Below the pieces are notes generated by a model, which saw nothing but the letters and a program-made list of their open reading frames with translations, was not told where the DNA came from and searched no databases. The position numbers were made by a program, and so were the translations under genes. From CBDBCU01 sp965242615 (GTDB lineage Bacteria > Chloroflexota > Dehalococcoidia > Lucifugimonadales > UBA3495), in assembly GCA_965242615.1 (NCBI GenBank), contig CBDESR010000005.1, positions 1,798,001 through 1,862,000 on the forward strand: a stretch of DNA of 64,000 nt, given 5' to 3'. How positions within the stretch are numbered: position 1 is the first letter of the stretch; each line of letters starts with the position of its first letter. Positions 8,132-16,737 of this stretch are shown one piece after another.

Positions 8132-9197
8132 CCTTGCGCCCCGCCGCCCCTTGCCGGCGGCTTTCCTGACGCTGCTGATTGCCTTGCTCCTGGCTTGCGC
8201 CCCGGCCGCCGCCCCAACCCCGGCCGCGGCCCCGAACCCGGCGGCAGCCCCGGAATCGGCCCAGCCCGCCGCCGCTACGGACGGCAAACTGCGCGTTGCC
8301 AGCACCGTCTCCCCCATCACCAGCCTGGTCGAAAATATCGGCGGCAACCGCATAACCCTGACCGGCATCGTCCCGGAGGGGACTAACTCCCATACCTTTG
8401 AGCCGTCCCCTTCCTTGGCGGCAACCCTGGCCGCCGCCGACCTGTTCGTCGCCAACGGCCTCTTTCTCGAGGAACCCACCATTGCCATGGCCCGCGCCAA
8501 TCTGAAACCCGGCGGCGTCATCCTCGCCCTGGGCGACCGCGCCATCACTCCCGAGGAATGGGTCTTTGACTTCTCCTTTCCCCAATCCGACGGCCATCCC
8601 AACCCGCACCTCTGGACTTCGCCCCCCTTGGGCCTCAAGTACGCGGAAATCATCCGGGACGAACTCTCCGCCCTCGACCCGCCCAACGCCGCTTACTACA
8701 GCGAAAACTACGCCCAACTCCAAGCCCGTATTGACGACCTGGACGGCCGAATCCACGCGGCCGTGGCCACCATTCCCCCGGAAAACCGCAAACTGCTGAC
8801 CTACCACGACTCCTTTCCCCACTTCGGCCCCCGCTACGGACTGGAAATCATCGGCGCCGTCCAGCCCTCCGACTTTACCGAACCCTCCGCCCGGGAAGTA
8901 GCCGCCCTGATTGACCAGGTGCGGGCTACCAGCGTCCCGGCTATTTTCGGCTCCGCCGTCTTTCCCAGCCCGGTAATGGAGCAAATCGCCCGGGAAGGCG
9001 GCGCCCAATTCGTCGACCAGCTCCGGGATGACGACCTCCCCGGTCAGCCGGGCGATGTCGAGCATACCTACCTCGGCCTGATTGTGGCCGATGCGCGGAT
9101 TATCGTTACCGCCCTCGGCGGCGATGCGGCGGCCCTGGCTGACTTTGACCCCGGCTTGGTCTTTTCCGGGCCCAGCCAAGCGGTCTATCCCCAGTAA
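8115..9197 (+). CDS. znuA: Metal ABC transporter substrate-binding lipoprotein (ZnuA/TroA family)
   Basis: 360 residues from the ATG at 8115, which overlaps the end of the regulator. A signal peptide ends in the lipobox LLLAC, followed by an Ala/Pro-rich linker, so the protein is anchored outside the membrane. Metal ligands typical of cluster A-I proteins are visible: His in TNSHTFEPSP, His in NPHLWTSP, His in YHDSFPHFG, and an acidic ligand near the C-terminus. The His-rich loop of many zinc-specific ZnuAs is absent, so Mn or Fe transport is possible. The Zur-type context favours zinc. Confidence 0.85.
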   Translation: MPKSINLAPRRPLPAAFLTLLIALLLACAPAAAPTPAAAPNPAAAPESAQPAAATDGKLRVASTVSPITSLVENIGGNRITLTGIVPEGTNSHTFEPSPSLAATLAAADLFVANGLFLEEPTIAMARANLKPGGVILALGDRAITPEEWVFDFSFPQSDGHPNPHLWTSPPLGLKYAEIIRDELSALDPPNAAYYSENYAQLQARIDDLDGRIHAAVATIPPENRKLLTYHDSFPHFGPRYGLEIIGAVQPSDFTEPSAREVAALIDQVRATSVPAIFGSAVFPSPVMEQIAREGGAQFVDQLRDDDLPGQPGDVEHTYLGLIVADARIIVTALGGDAAALADFDPGLVFSGPSQAVYPQ

Positions 9198-9288
9198 GCA
9201 GTAAATCAACCCAACCATTCGCTTATCCCGACTTTGCCGGGTGACCCAGTGCCACCCGGCAAAGCAAGCCAAAGCCTAAGGACGCAAA

Positions 9289-10170
9289 ATGTTACATCCA
9301 TTTCCCCACCAGCGCGGGTCGGGGGAGCCGATTGTCGAACTGCAAGCCGTTACCGCCGGCTACGAAGGGCAGGTTGTATTGACCGATGTCAGCCTGCGGG
9401 TGATGCCCGGCGATTTCGTCGGACTGCTCGGCCCCAGCGGCTCGGGCAAAACCACTCTGCTGCGCTCGATCCTCGGCGCGGCCCGGGTGTTCCACGGCGC
9501 CATAACCGTGAACGGCGCATCCGCCCCCGGCAAACGCGCCCCGGCCGGCTATGTCCCCCAACTCGAAACCATCGACTGGAACTTTCCCGTAACCGTCGAG
9601 GAAGTAGTCCTGATGGGCTGCACCCGCCGCAATCCCCTGCTCCCCTGGCACCGCAAGCAAGACCGGGAACTGGCCGGCGAAATGATGGAACGCCTCGGCA
9701 TTGCCCACTTGTTCCGCCGCCACATCCGGGAACTTTCCGGCGGACAGCAGCAGCGCGTCTTTCTGGCCCGCGCCCTGGTCAGCAACCCGGAACTGCTGCT
9801 CCTCGACGAACCCACCAGCGGCGTCGACATCAAAACCCGGGACGAAGTGATGCACCTGCTCCACGAACTGAACCATCAGGGCATCACCGTGCTGCTGACC
9901 ACCCACGAAATCAACGCCGTCGCCGCCCATCTGCCTTGGCTGGTCTGTCTCAACGGGCATATCCTGGCCGAAGGGCCGCCCTCCGAAGTCATCTCCCCGG
10001 AAATCCTGCGCCAAACCTACGGCGCGGAAATGCCGGTAATCGAGTATCAGGGAATGACCCTGGTCGCGGAAAGCCCCCATCTGTTCGGCCGCAACGGTTC
10101 GTACCGGAACGGCGTCGCCCCTCAGGAAATCCCGACCGCCGCGGAGTCAAAAGTTGCTGGAACCCTTTAG
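9289..10170 (+). CDS. znuC: Metal ABC transporter ATP-binding protein
   Basis: 293 residues with Walker A GPSGSGKTT near residue 47, a Q-loop in YVPQLETIDW, the signature LSGGQQQR, Walker B LLLLDEPTSGVD and the H-loop in LLTTHE. It hydrolyses ATP for the adjacent permease on the cytoplasmic side. Ninety-one bases separate it from znuA; its 3' end overlaps znuB by 17 bases. YVPQ and DWNFPVTVEEVVLMG are typical of the Mn/Zn/Fe ABC subfamily. Confidence 0.92.
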   Translation: MLHPFPHQRGSGEPIVELQAVTAGYEGQVVLTDVSLRVMPGDFVGLLGPSGSGKTTLLRSILGAARVFHGAITVNGASAPGKRAPAGYVPQLETIDWNFPVTVEEVVLMGCTRRNPLLPWHRKQDRELAGEMMERLGIAHLFRRHIRELSGGQQQRVFLARALVSNPELLLLDEPTSGVDIKTRDEVMHLLHELNHQGITVLLTTHEINAVAAHLPWLVCLNGHILAEGPPSEVISPEILRQTYGAEMPVIEYQGMTLVAESPHLFGRNGSYRNGVAPQEIPTAAESKVAGTL

Positions 10171-11026
10171 CTACGAATTCTTTGTCCGCGGCCTGCTGGC
10201 CGCCACCCTGGTCGGCGGGCTGTGCGGCCTGATTGGCGTCTATATCGTCCTGCGGCGGATGGCTTATATCGGGCATGGCTTGTCCCACGCCGTCTTTGGC
10301 GGCGCGGTCGTCAGCTATGTAATGTCCATCAACTTCTTTGTCGGCGCCAGCGTCTGGGGTTTCCTGTCGGCTCTGCTGATAACCCTGACCACCCGCAAGC
10401 GCAAAATCGGCGCCGACGCCGCCATCGGCATCATCACCACCGCCAGCTTCGCCCTCGGCATTGCCCTCATCAGCCGCTTCAAGACCTTTACCCGCAGCTT
10501 TGACGCCGCCCTCTTTGGCAACATCCTCGGCGTTACCCCCGGCGACCTGATTGCCATTATCGCCGTAACCGCCGCCACCCTGGTCATCCTGATTGTGGGC
10601 TACAAACTCTTTCTCTTTACCGCCTTCGAGCCGGAAGTAGCCGGCTTTTACGGCATATCCACCGGTTGGGTCGATGCGCTGTTTTCTCTGGTACTGGCGG
10701 CTACCATCGTCGTCTCCATTCAGGTCTTGGGCGTTACGATGATTGCCGCCGCCATCGTCATCCCGCCCATCGTGGCCCGCCTGCTCACCGACCGCTTCCG
10801 CACGATGGCATTGCTCTCCACCCTCCTTGGAGCCTTTTGCGGATTAGGCGGCGTCTATCTCAGCTACTTCGTCGATGTATCCTCCGGCGCCAGCGTAGTA
10901 CTATTTTCCGCCCTGCTCTTTGTGCTGGCCTTGCTCTACAGCAACCTGCGGGGACTGCTCAGCGGTTGGCGGCGGCCCGGCGGCCCGCGGCGGCTCGCCC
11001 AAAGCCATTCCGACGCTTTCGATTAG
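10154..11026 (+). CDS. znuB: Metal ABC transporter permease (ABC-3 family)
   Basis: 290 residues starting at a TTG inside znuC. It has about eight hydrophobic segments and the family landmark GHGLSHAVFGGAVVSY near residue 37. The central EVAGFYGISTGWVDALFSLVL corresponds to the coupling region of ABC-3 permeases. It forms the membrane channel of the uptake system with znuA and znuC. The operon appears to end here; plus-strand base composition changes sharply just downstream. Confidence 0.92.
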   Translation: MLEPFSYEFFVRGLLAATLVGGLCGLIGVYIVLRRMAYIGHGLSHAVFGGAVVSYVMSINFFVGASVWGFLSALLITLTTRKRKIGADAAIGIITTASFALGIALISRFKTFTRSFDAALFGNILGVTPGDLIAIIAVTAATLVILIVGYKLFLFTAFEPEVAGFYGISTGWVDALFSLVLAATIVVSIQVLGVTMIAAAIVIPPIVARLLTDRFRTMALLSTLLGAFCGLGGVYLSYFVDVSSGASVVLFSALLFVLALLYSNLRGLLSGWRRPGGPRRLAQSHSDAFD

Positions 11027-11211
11027 TTAGCGCTTGTCCTCGACCGGCGGCTTGAGGGATAGGGAGCGGCAAGGCTGATTCCTGACCTAACCCCGCCGCC
11101 GTTCTTAACCGCTGGGGCTATGGGGTGTGTTAAACTAGGGCAGTTTTGGCGGCTTGCCCGGAAACTTGGTCTTTTAATCGGCTTAATCGGTTCGGGAAGG
11201 GGGCGTATTCT

Positions 11212-12717
11212 ATGGCCCACGCGCATCAGCACCATCACGGCCACTTGCAGCCTAACGAGGAACATACCGGCATCCGCCGCGGCGCGGCCTTTATCATCGG
11301 CGGGCTGACCGGCGGCCACGGCGTCTTTCACTGGCTGACCCAGAGCTTTATCGTCGTGCTGCCGGAAGTGCGGGACTCCCTGTTGGGTGGCAGCGTGTTC
11401 GCGGTCAACAGCATCCAGACCACCCGGGAAATTGCCTCCGGTGTCGTCTCCCTGCCCGGCGGGGTGCTGACCGACGCCCTGCGCCGTTACTGGGGCTGGG
11501 TGATGGCGGTGTGTATGGCACTGTTCGGCGTGGGTTGGATGCTGATGGCGGCCGGCGGCTGGGCGGTGCCGGGCAGTTCCTGGTTCACCAGTCAGCAGGC
11601 GGCGGCCGGAGAAACGGCGGCATCGCTGAATGTAGCCGGCTATGTCCTGCTGATTGCGGGAATGGCGGTGGTCGGGATGGCGGCGTCCTTCTGGCATTTG
11701 CCGGCGGTGGCGGCTTTATCCTCCCAATTCAGCCACCGGCGGGCGTCGGTATTGTCCTTTCATGGAGTCGGCGGCAATGTGGGGGATGTGGCCGGGCCGG
11801 TATTGACCGGGCTACTGTTGGCGACTTTGACCTGGCAAGCCATCATCAGCATTTACGCCGCCGTGCCGATTTTCTTGGCTTTTCTGGTGTTCTGGGCTTT
11901 TCGGGACATTGGACAGCGCGCCCAAGCGGCGGCCGAGGCGGCCGGCGAATCCACCCGGACCATGGGGCGTCAGGTAGCGGAAACCAAGCTGCTTATCGGC
12001 AATCCCCGGGTGTGGGGAATAACTATGGTTGCCGGCTTGCGGGGGATGGCGTACCTGGGGTTCATTACCATCCTGCCGCAGTATCTGGCTGATGTGCTGG
12101 GGTTGAGAGTGGATGAAAGCCGCAGTTTTGAGAATCTCTTTGTGCGGGGTTCGCTGATTGGGCTGTTGGTGCTGGTAGGCATATTCGCCAGCCCGGTGAT
12201 GGGCTACCTGTCGGACCGTTACGGCCGCAAGCGGGTATTGATACCGGGGATGGGCGTATTGGCAGTGTTGACGCTGCTGATGGCATTCTGGGGCGACAAC
12301 ATTGTCATTATGACGATTCTGCTGGGCGGATTGGGGTTGTTCCTTTACAGCGACCAGCCCATTCTGACCGCCGCCGCAATGGACATTGTGCGGGAAGGGA
12401 CGGCGGCCACTACCTTGGGCTTGCTGTCCACGGCCCGGTTCATATTCAGCGCGGCCTCGCCGCTGATTGCCGCCGCCCTCTATGTTATGAACCCCGATTA
12501 CATTTTCTACTACACCGCCGCCCTGTACGGGCTGGCTATCGTGATTCTGGCGGCGCTACGGCTGCCGCGGCCGACGCCGACCGACCGGGGCGGCCACGGA
12601 CATGGTCACGGTAGCGGCGGACACGGCCACGGCCACAGCCACCACCCGCAATCGGCGGCGGAGAGTGGGGATACCGGCCCTTCGGCAGAGGAGCCGGGGC
12701 CCGGTCACCGGCATTAG
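11212..12717 (+). CDS. MFS transporter with histidine-rich N- and C-termini
   Basis: 501 residues from the ATG at 11212, chosen because GGGAAGGGGG lies 9-19 bases upstream; the frame extends back to 11146 without a good start. Twelve hydrophobic segments and the MFS loop motif GYLSDRYGRKRVLIPG near residue 330 identify the superfamily. The N-terminus (HAHQHHHGH) and C-terminus (GHGHGHGSGGHGHGHSHH) are His clusters, a sign of metal binding on the cytoplasmic side. It lies immediately after the metal-uptake operon but 185 bases away, so it may have its own promoter. A role in metal efflux or delivery is inferred from the tails and position. Confidence 0.8.
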   Translation: MAHAHQHHHGHLQPNEEHTGIRRGAAFIIGGLTGGHGVFHWLTQSFIVVLPEVRDSLLGGSVFAVNSIQTTREIASGVVSLPGGVLTDALRRYWGWVMAVCMALFGVGWMLMAAGGWAVPGSSWFTSQQAAAGETAASLNVAGYVLLIAGMAVVGMAASFWHLPAVAALSSQFSHRRASVLSFHGVGGNVGDVAGPVLTGLLLATLTWQAIISIYAAVPIFLAFLVFWAFRDIGQRAQAAAEAAGESTRTMGRQVAETKLLIGNPRVWGITMVAGLRGMAYLGFITILPQYLADVLGLRVDESRSFENLFVRGSLIGLLVLVGIFASPVMGYLSDRYGRKRVLIPGMGVLAVLTLLMAFWGDNIVIMTILLGGLGLFLYSDQPILTAAAMDIVREGTAATTLGLLSTARFIFSAASPLIAAALYVMNPDYIFYYTAALYGLAIVILAALRLPRPTPTDRGGHGHGHGSGGHGHGHSHHPQSAAESGDTGPSAEEPGPGHRH

Positions 12718-12749
12718 CCGGCGGGTTGGCGGCGGCAAGGCGGTCAGCG

Positions 12750-14630
12750 GTGGAGTGCAGCAACTGCGGACGGGAAGTTTCCCCGGATGCTAACTTTTGC
12801 AGCTACTGCGGGGCGGCTTTGGGCAACGCGGCGGCCGGCGGCGGTCTGCCGGCAGTGGTAGCCGCCCTGCAAGGGGAAGTAGCCCGCTTGTCCCGCCGGG
12901 TTGACGCGCTGGAACGGGGACAAGCCGGGCCGGCGGCGACAACCCCCGCGCCGGCTATTCCGGCCGCAGCAACTCCCTTTACGGCGCCGGCAGCGCCTCG
13001 TCCCGGCGGCGGGCAAGGCGGTTCATCCGACGGTCTGGGCGGCCGGCTGCGGGCTATGGATTGGGAGTGGCTGGTCGGCGGCAACTGGCTGGCCCGGGTG
13101 GGCATCCTGGCGGTGGTTATCGGCGTCGGCTTTTTCCTGAAACTGGCTTTTGACAACGATTGGATTGGCGAAACCGGGCGGGTAGTTTTGGGCTTGGTCG
13201 GCGGCGTTGGATTACTGGGCGGCGGTGAATACTGGCGGCGAAAGTATGCGGTTTGGGCGCAGGCTTTGACCGGCGGCGGCATTGCCATTCTATACCTGTC
13301 GGTATTTGCGGCCTTTGCTTTGTACGAACTGATACCGCCCTTGCCGGCTCTGGGTTTTTCGATACTGGTAACTTTGACGGCGGCCGGCTTGGCTTTGCGC
13401 TACGAAGCCAGGGCTATTGCCGTGCTGGGCATATTGGGCGGGTTTGCCGCGCCCTTAATGCTGGCGGAACGGCTGCCGGCCCAAGCCATCCTGTTAGGCT
13501 ATGTGCTGGCTCTGGATTTGGGCGTGTTGGGGCTGGCGACTTTCCGCAACTGGCGGTGGTTCACCTTGCTGGGGCTGGTCGGGTCACTAATCCTGTACGG
13601 CTACTGGCAAATGGAACTGGAGCCGGGGCTGCTGCTGTCCCAAATCGCCTTGACGGTCTTTTTCCTGATTTTCGTCGGAGCGACTACGCTGTTTCACTTG
13701 CTTTGGCGGCGGCAGCCGGGGGCGGTGGATCAAGCGTTGATGACGCTGAACGCGGCGGCCTATTTCGGCATCAGCTACTGGCTGCTCTTTGACGAATTGC
13801 GGGTTTGGATGGGCGGCTTTACCCTGTTGCTGGCGGCCTTTTACGGGGCATTGGGCTACGCCATCATCCAACGGCATCGGGAGCAGATACGGTTAAGCCT
13901 CTTTGCCGTAGCCATTGCCCTGGTGTTGCTGACCGTTGCCGTGCCGGTGCAGTTGGGCGGGCCGTGGGTCAGCGTAGCTTGGGCGGCGGAAGCAGCGGCC
14001 TTGGTGTGGCTGTCTTTCCTCTTGGGGATGCGGCCGCTGCGCTGGTTCGGGATGGGATTGTTTGGCTTGCTCAGCGCGCAACTGCTGATTTTCTACAGCG
14101 CCCATTTGGAATTGCAGGAAACTTACCGGTTCCTGCTGAACTGGTGGATGCTGGCTTTTGGCGTCGGCATTGGGGCAATGTATCTGGCGGCTTATATCCT
14201 GGGGCGGGAGCGGGATGGCGGCGATCCCTCGACGGAACGGGTTTTCTTGCCGCTATTGCTGGCGGCCGCCAATTTCCTGTCGCTGTATGCCTTGAGCGTA
14301 GAAGTTTATCAGGCATTTTACTTCGGCTACTTCGCAATTCCCGAAGCCAGCGCCGCCAATGTTACCAGCCTGGCTTTGAGTATCTTTTGGGCGGTGTATG
14401 CGGCGGCGCTGATTGCTTTGGGCATCTGGCGGCGTTCCCGGTGGCTGCGATTAGCCGGGTTGGGATTGCTGGCAATTCCCATCATCAAACTCTTTGCCTA
14501 TGACGCCTTTGCCTTGGAGAGGGAGTATCGGGTAGCGGCCTTTATCGGATTGGGGGCAATGCTGCTGGCCGGCGGGTTTCTGTACCAACGCTACCGCCGG
14601 CTGATCCGGGGGTTCTTGCTGGATGATTAA
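12750..14630 (+). CDS. DUF2339 multi-pass membrane protein with N-terminal zinc ribbon
   Basis: About 626 residues. I prefer the GTG at 12750, which gives an N-terminal zinc ribbon CSNC-x10-CSYC at once; TTG at 12726 is an alternative. A short coiled coil (GEVARLSRRVDALE) and an Ala/Pro linker follow. Then the family landmark WLVGGNWLARVGI begins a chain of about 17 hydrophobic segments. DUF2339 proteins are large inner-membrane proteins of unknown function that usually sit beside DUF3999, as here: the next gene overlaps by 8 bases. Confidence 0.85.
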   Translation: MECSNCGREVSPDANFCSYCGAALGNAAAGGGLPAVVAALQGEVARLSRRVDALERGQAGPAATTPAPAIPAAATPFTAPAAPRPGGGQGGSSDGLGGRLRAMDWEWLVGGNWLARVGILAVVIGVGFFLKLAFDNDWIGETGRVVLGLVGGVGLLGGGEYWRRKYAVWAQALTGGGIAILYLSVFAAFALYELIPPLPALGFSILVTLTAAGLALRYEARAIAVLGILGGFAAPLMLAERLPAQAILLGYVLALDLGVLGLATFRNWRWFTLLGLVGSLILYGYWQMELEPGLLLSQIALTVFFLIFVGATTLFHLLWRRQPGAVDQALMTLNAAAYFGISYWLLFDELRVWMGGFTLLLAAFYGALGYAIIQRHREQIRLSLFAVAIALVLLTVAVPVQLGGPWVSVAWAAEAAALVWLSFLLGMRPLRWFGMGLFGLLSAQLLIFYSAHLELQETYRFLLNWWMLAFGVGIGAMYLAAYILGRERDGGDPSTERVFLPLLLAAANFLSLYALSVEVYQAFYFGYFAIPEASAANVTSLALSIFWAVYAAALIALGIWRRSRWLRLAGLGLLAIPIIKLFAYDAFALEREYRVAAFIGLGAMLLAGGFLYQRYRRLIRGFLLDD

Positions 14631-15996
14631 ACTGCGCCGCCGCATCCGGCCGGGCAAAGCCGGTCTGCTGATTACGCTGCTGCTGGCGGGAATTCTGACC
14701 GGACTGCTGCCGGCGGTCCAAGCGGGGGCTGACTTTGCCCCGGCGGAGTGGCCCTATTTCAAGGCGATAACTTTGCCGGCGGGATTGGCCGCCGGGGATT
14801 TGGCCGCCGTAACCCTGGATCGGGCGGTACTGACCGGGGCGGCGTCCAATCCATACGATTTGCGGGACTTGCGGATAGTGCGGGACGGCGGGCGGGAAGT
14901 TCCCTACCAGTTGCGGATAGCAGCCGGCCGGGAGGAACGGGTCACCGTGCCAATAGCCGCCCAAGCACCGGCGACGGTACAGGATGCAGCCGGGAGCAGC
15001 GTCCACTATGCCAGTTTTGTCGCGGATTTGGGAGCGGGCGCGGCGCGGCATAACGAAGTGGAAATCTTGACGGATGCCGTCAATTTCAGCCGGGCTACCC
15101 GGATAGAAACCAGCGATGATGCCCAAACCTGGGCGGTGGTTCAAGAGGGGATGGAGATTTTCGACTTTTCCGCCCCGGAGGGAAGTTTTACCGCCCACAA
15201 TACTCGGATTAGTTACCCGGAAAGCGCGGCGCGCTATGTGCGGGCGCGGGTCAGGAATGATGGAGCGGAAGGGTTGAAAATCAGCGGCTTGGCGGTGGCA
15301 TTGGCTGCGGTCAGCCCGCCGCAGGAAAGGGCTTATCCGCCGGCAGCGGTCAACCGGGTCGAGGAGGATGGCGGGCGGGCCACGGTGGTAACGCTGGACT
15401 TGGGAGCCGCCGGGATACCCACCAGCCGGCTGAGTTTTGATACGGAGGCGCCCAACTTCCACCGGGAGGCCGAAATTGAAGGCAGCGATGACGGCAATCG
15501 TTGGGATTGGTTGGGCGGCGCGGCGGTCTATAGCTACAACACGCCCCAATTCAGCGGCCGCCGCCAGGAAATTACCTACCCGGAAAGCCATTACCGCTAC
15601 TATCGCTGGACGGTGCGGAATGGCGATGACACGCCCCTGCCCTTGGCGGACATCAGGCTGCACGGGGTCAACCGGCAAGTGGTTTTTGCGGCGGAGCCGG
15701 GCGCCGACCATGCTCTCTACTACGGGAATGACTATGCCCAAGCTCCGGTTTATGACCTGGCGCAGTTGGCGCAATATCGGGAAACCGACAACTTGCCGGC
15801 GGCGGCTTTAGGCCCGCAGCAGGACAACCCGGCTTACACTGGGGCGGAAGCGCCGTTGACCGAACGCTATCCCTGGCTGATTACCACGGCCGTTGCGGCG
15901 GCGGCGTTGGTACTGGCGGCGCTGCTTTATGGAGTGGTACGGCAGGCCCGGGGGAAGCTGCGGCCGCCGGACTCCGCTGCGGGTAGCTCCCAATAA
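14623..15996 (+). CDS. DUF3999 family exported protein
   Basis: 457 residues: signal peptide or anchor (LLITLLLAGILTGLLPAVQA), then two beta-rich modules resembling discoidin folds (EIEGSDDGNRWDWLGG; repeated YPES..RYYRW-type segments), and one C-terminal membrane helix before a short basic tail. Ala/Asp-rich composition and the DFAPAEWPYFKAI opening fit DUF3999. The start ATG lies in the last codons of the DUF2339 gene, so the two proteins are translationally coupled and probably act together at the membrane. Function unknown. Confidence 0.8.
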   Translation: MIKLRRRIRPGKAGLLITLLLAGILTGLLPAVQAGADFAPAEWPYFKAITLPAGLAAGDLAAVTLDRAVLTGAASNPYDLRDLRIVRDGGREVPYQLRIAAGREERVTVPIAAQAPATVQDAAGSSVHYASFVADLGAGAARHNEVEILTDAVNFSRATRIETSDDAQTWAVVQEGMEIFDFSAPEGSFTAHNTRISYPESAARYVRARVRNDGAEGLKISGLAVALAAVSPPQERAYPPAAVNRVEEDGGRATVVTLDLGAAGIPTSRLSFDTEAPNFHREAEIEGSDDGNRWDWLGGAAVYSYNTPQFSGRRQEITYPESHYRYYRWTVRNGDDTPLPLADIRLHGVNRQVVFAAEPGADHALYYGNDYAQAPVYDLAQLAQYRETDNLPAAALGPQQDNPAYTGAEAPLTERYPWLITTAVAAAALVLAALLYGVVRQARGKLRPPDSAAGSSQ

Positions 15997-16067
15997 GGTA
16001 CGAATACGCGGGTAAGTTTCCGTCCTTTTGCCACAGGGCTACCGCATATACCTAGCGACTGACTTAC

Positions 16068-16141
16068 CGTCATTCCCGTGAAAACGGGAATCCAGAGCCC
16101 CCGGCCGGGGGCTCTGGATTCCCACTTTCGTGGGAATGACG
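16068..16141. repeat. Paired dRS3-like repeat forming a long inverted repeat
   Basis: Two inverted copies of the dRS3-like unit flank a GC palindrome CCCCCGGCCGGGGG, so the whole 74-bp segment can fold into one hairpin. It lies between the DUF3999 gene and the next small gene and could also act as a terminator, although there is no T-run. Confidence 0.65.
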
Positions 16142-16162
16142 ATTTCTATATGCGATTCTTGT

Positions 16163-16230
16163 CCCCTTGTGAACCGCCCATGGATCTGGGTAACCGTCGC
16201 AAGTGACCCGAATCCGGTGCAACAAGGGGG
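16163..16230 (+). promoter_or_regulatory. Possible RBS-sequestering leader of the OB-fold-like protein gene
   Basis: CCCCTTGT at 16163-16170 is complementary to ACAAGGGG at 16222-16229, which overlaps the ribosome-binding site of the following gene. A similar CCCCCTTG/CAAGGGGG pair precedes the lipoprotein gene at 38039. Seen by eye; no folding was computed. Confidence 0.35.
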
Positions 16231-16237
16231 CTTTGTT

Positions 16238-16666
16238 TTGCTCAAGAAACTCGGTATTGGGTGCGGCGGGCTGTTGGCGGTCATCATTGTTATCGTGGTC
16301 ATCGTCATCGCGTCCAGCGGTGGGGGCGGCAATGGCGGCGGGTCGCCGGCGGTCGTCGAAACGCCGCCGCAGGTGGTGAACCCCACCCAAGTCTGGAACG
16401 AGTTCGCGGAAAATGAAACCCGGGCCAACGAACGGTACAAGGGAAAGTGGCTCCAGGCCACTTTGCCCACGATCAGCAAGATCGAGTCCAACGGCAGGGT
16501 TCAAATGGAGGTGGACGAGTTCGGGTTTAATCACATCGAGCTTGACTTCCGGAACGACAGCGATGTCATCGACCTGAACCCGGGCCAGAGCATCACGGCG
16601 GTTTGCCAGCTGGACGGTTTTCAGTTGGACAGTTGGTTGGAATTCGATGATTGCCGTTGGCCGTAG
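16238..16666 (+). CDS. Small membrane-anchored protein with tRNA_anti-like OB-fold domain
   Basis: 142 residues from the TTG at 16238, 7 bases after AAGGGGG. A single N-terminal membrane segment (LLAVIIVIVVIVIA) is followed by a Gly-rich linker. Then comes a domain with NEFAENETRANERYKGKWLQ and a run of short strands ending ITAVCQLDGFQLDS. The N..A...Y.GK pattern is that of the tRNA_anti-like OB-fold family (PF12869), whose members are mostly uncharacterised lipoproteins or anchored proteins. It is monocistronic, with a strong hairpin just downstream. Confidence 0.65.
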   Translation: MLKKLGIGCGGLLAVIIVIVVIVIASSGGGGNGGGSPAVVETPPQVVNPTQVWNEFAENETRANERYKGKWLQATLPTISKIESNGRVQMEVDEFGFNHIELDFRNDSDVIDLNPGQSITAVCQLDGFQLDSWLEFDDCRWP

Positions 16667-16680
16667 GGGAGCATAAATAG

Positions 16681-16710
16681 ACAAGGGCGGGTTCGCGAAC
16701 CCGCCCTTGT
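16681..16710. terminator. Bidirectional terminator-like hairpin
   Basis: Perfect inverted repeat ACAAGGGCGGGTTC/GAACCCGCCCTTGT between two convergent genes. The flank is TTGG rather than a long T-run, so efficiency is uncertain. Confidence 0.6.
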
Positions 16711-16737
16711 TGGATATTCGCGCGGCTCTACTGCCGG

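Noticed and set aside
11027..11211. Replication origin at the first base-skew switch
   Set aside because: No DnaA boxes, AT-rich unwinding region or dnaA/dnaN genes; a second switch 26 kb away fits an inversion better.
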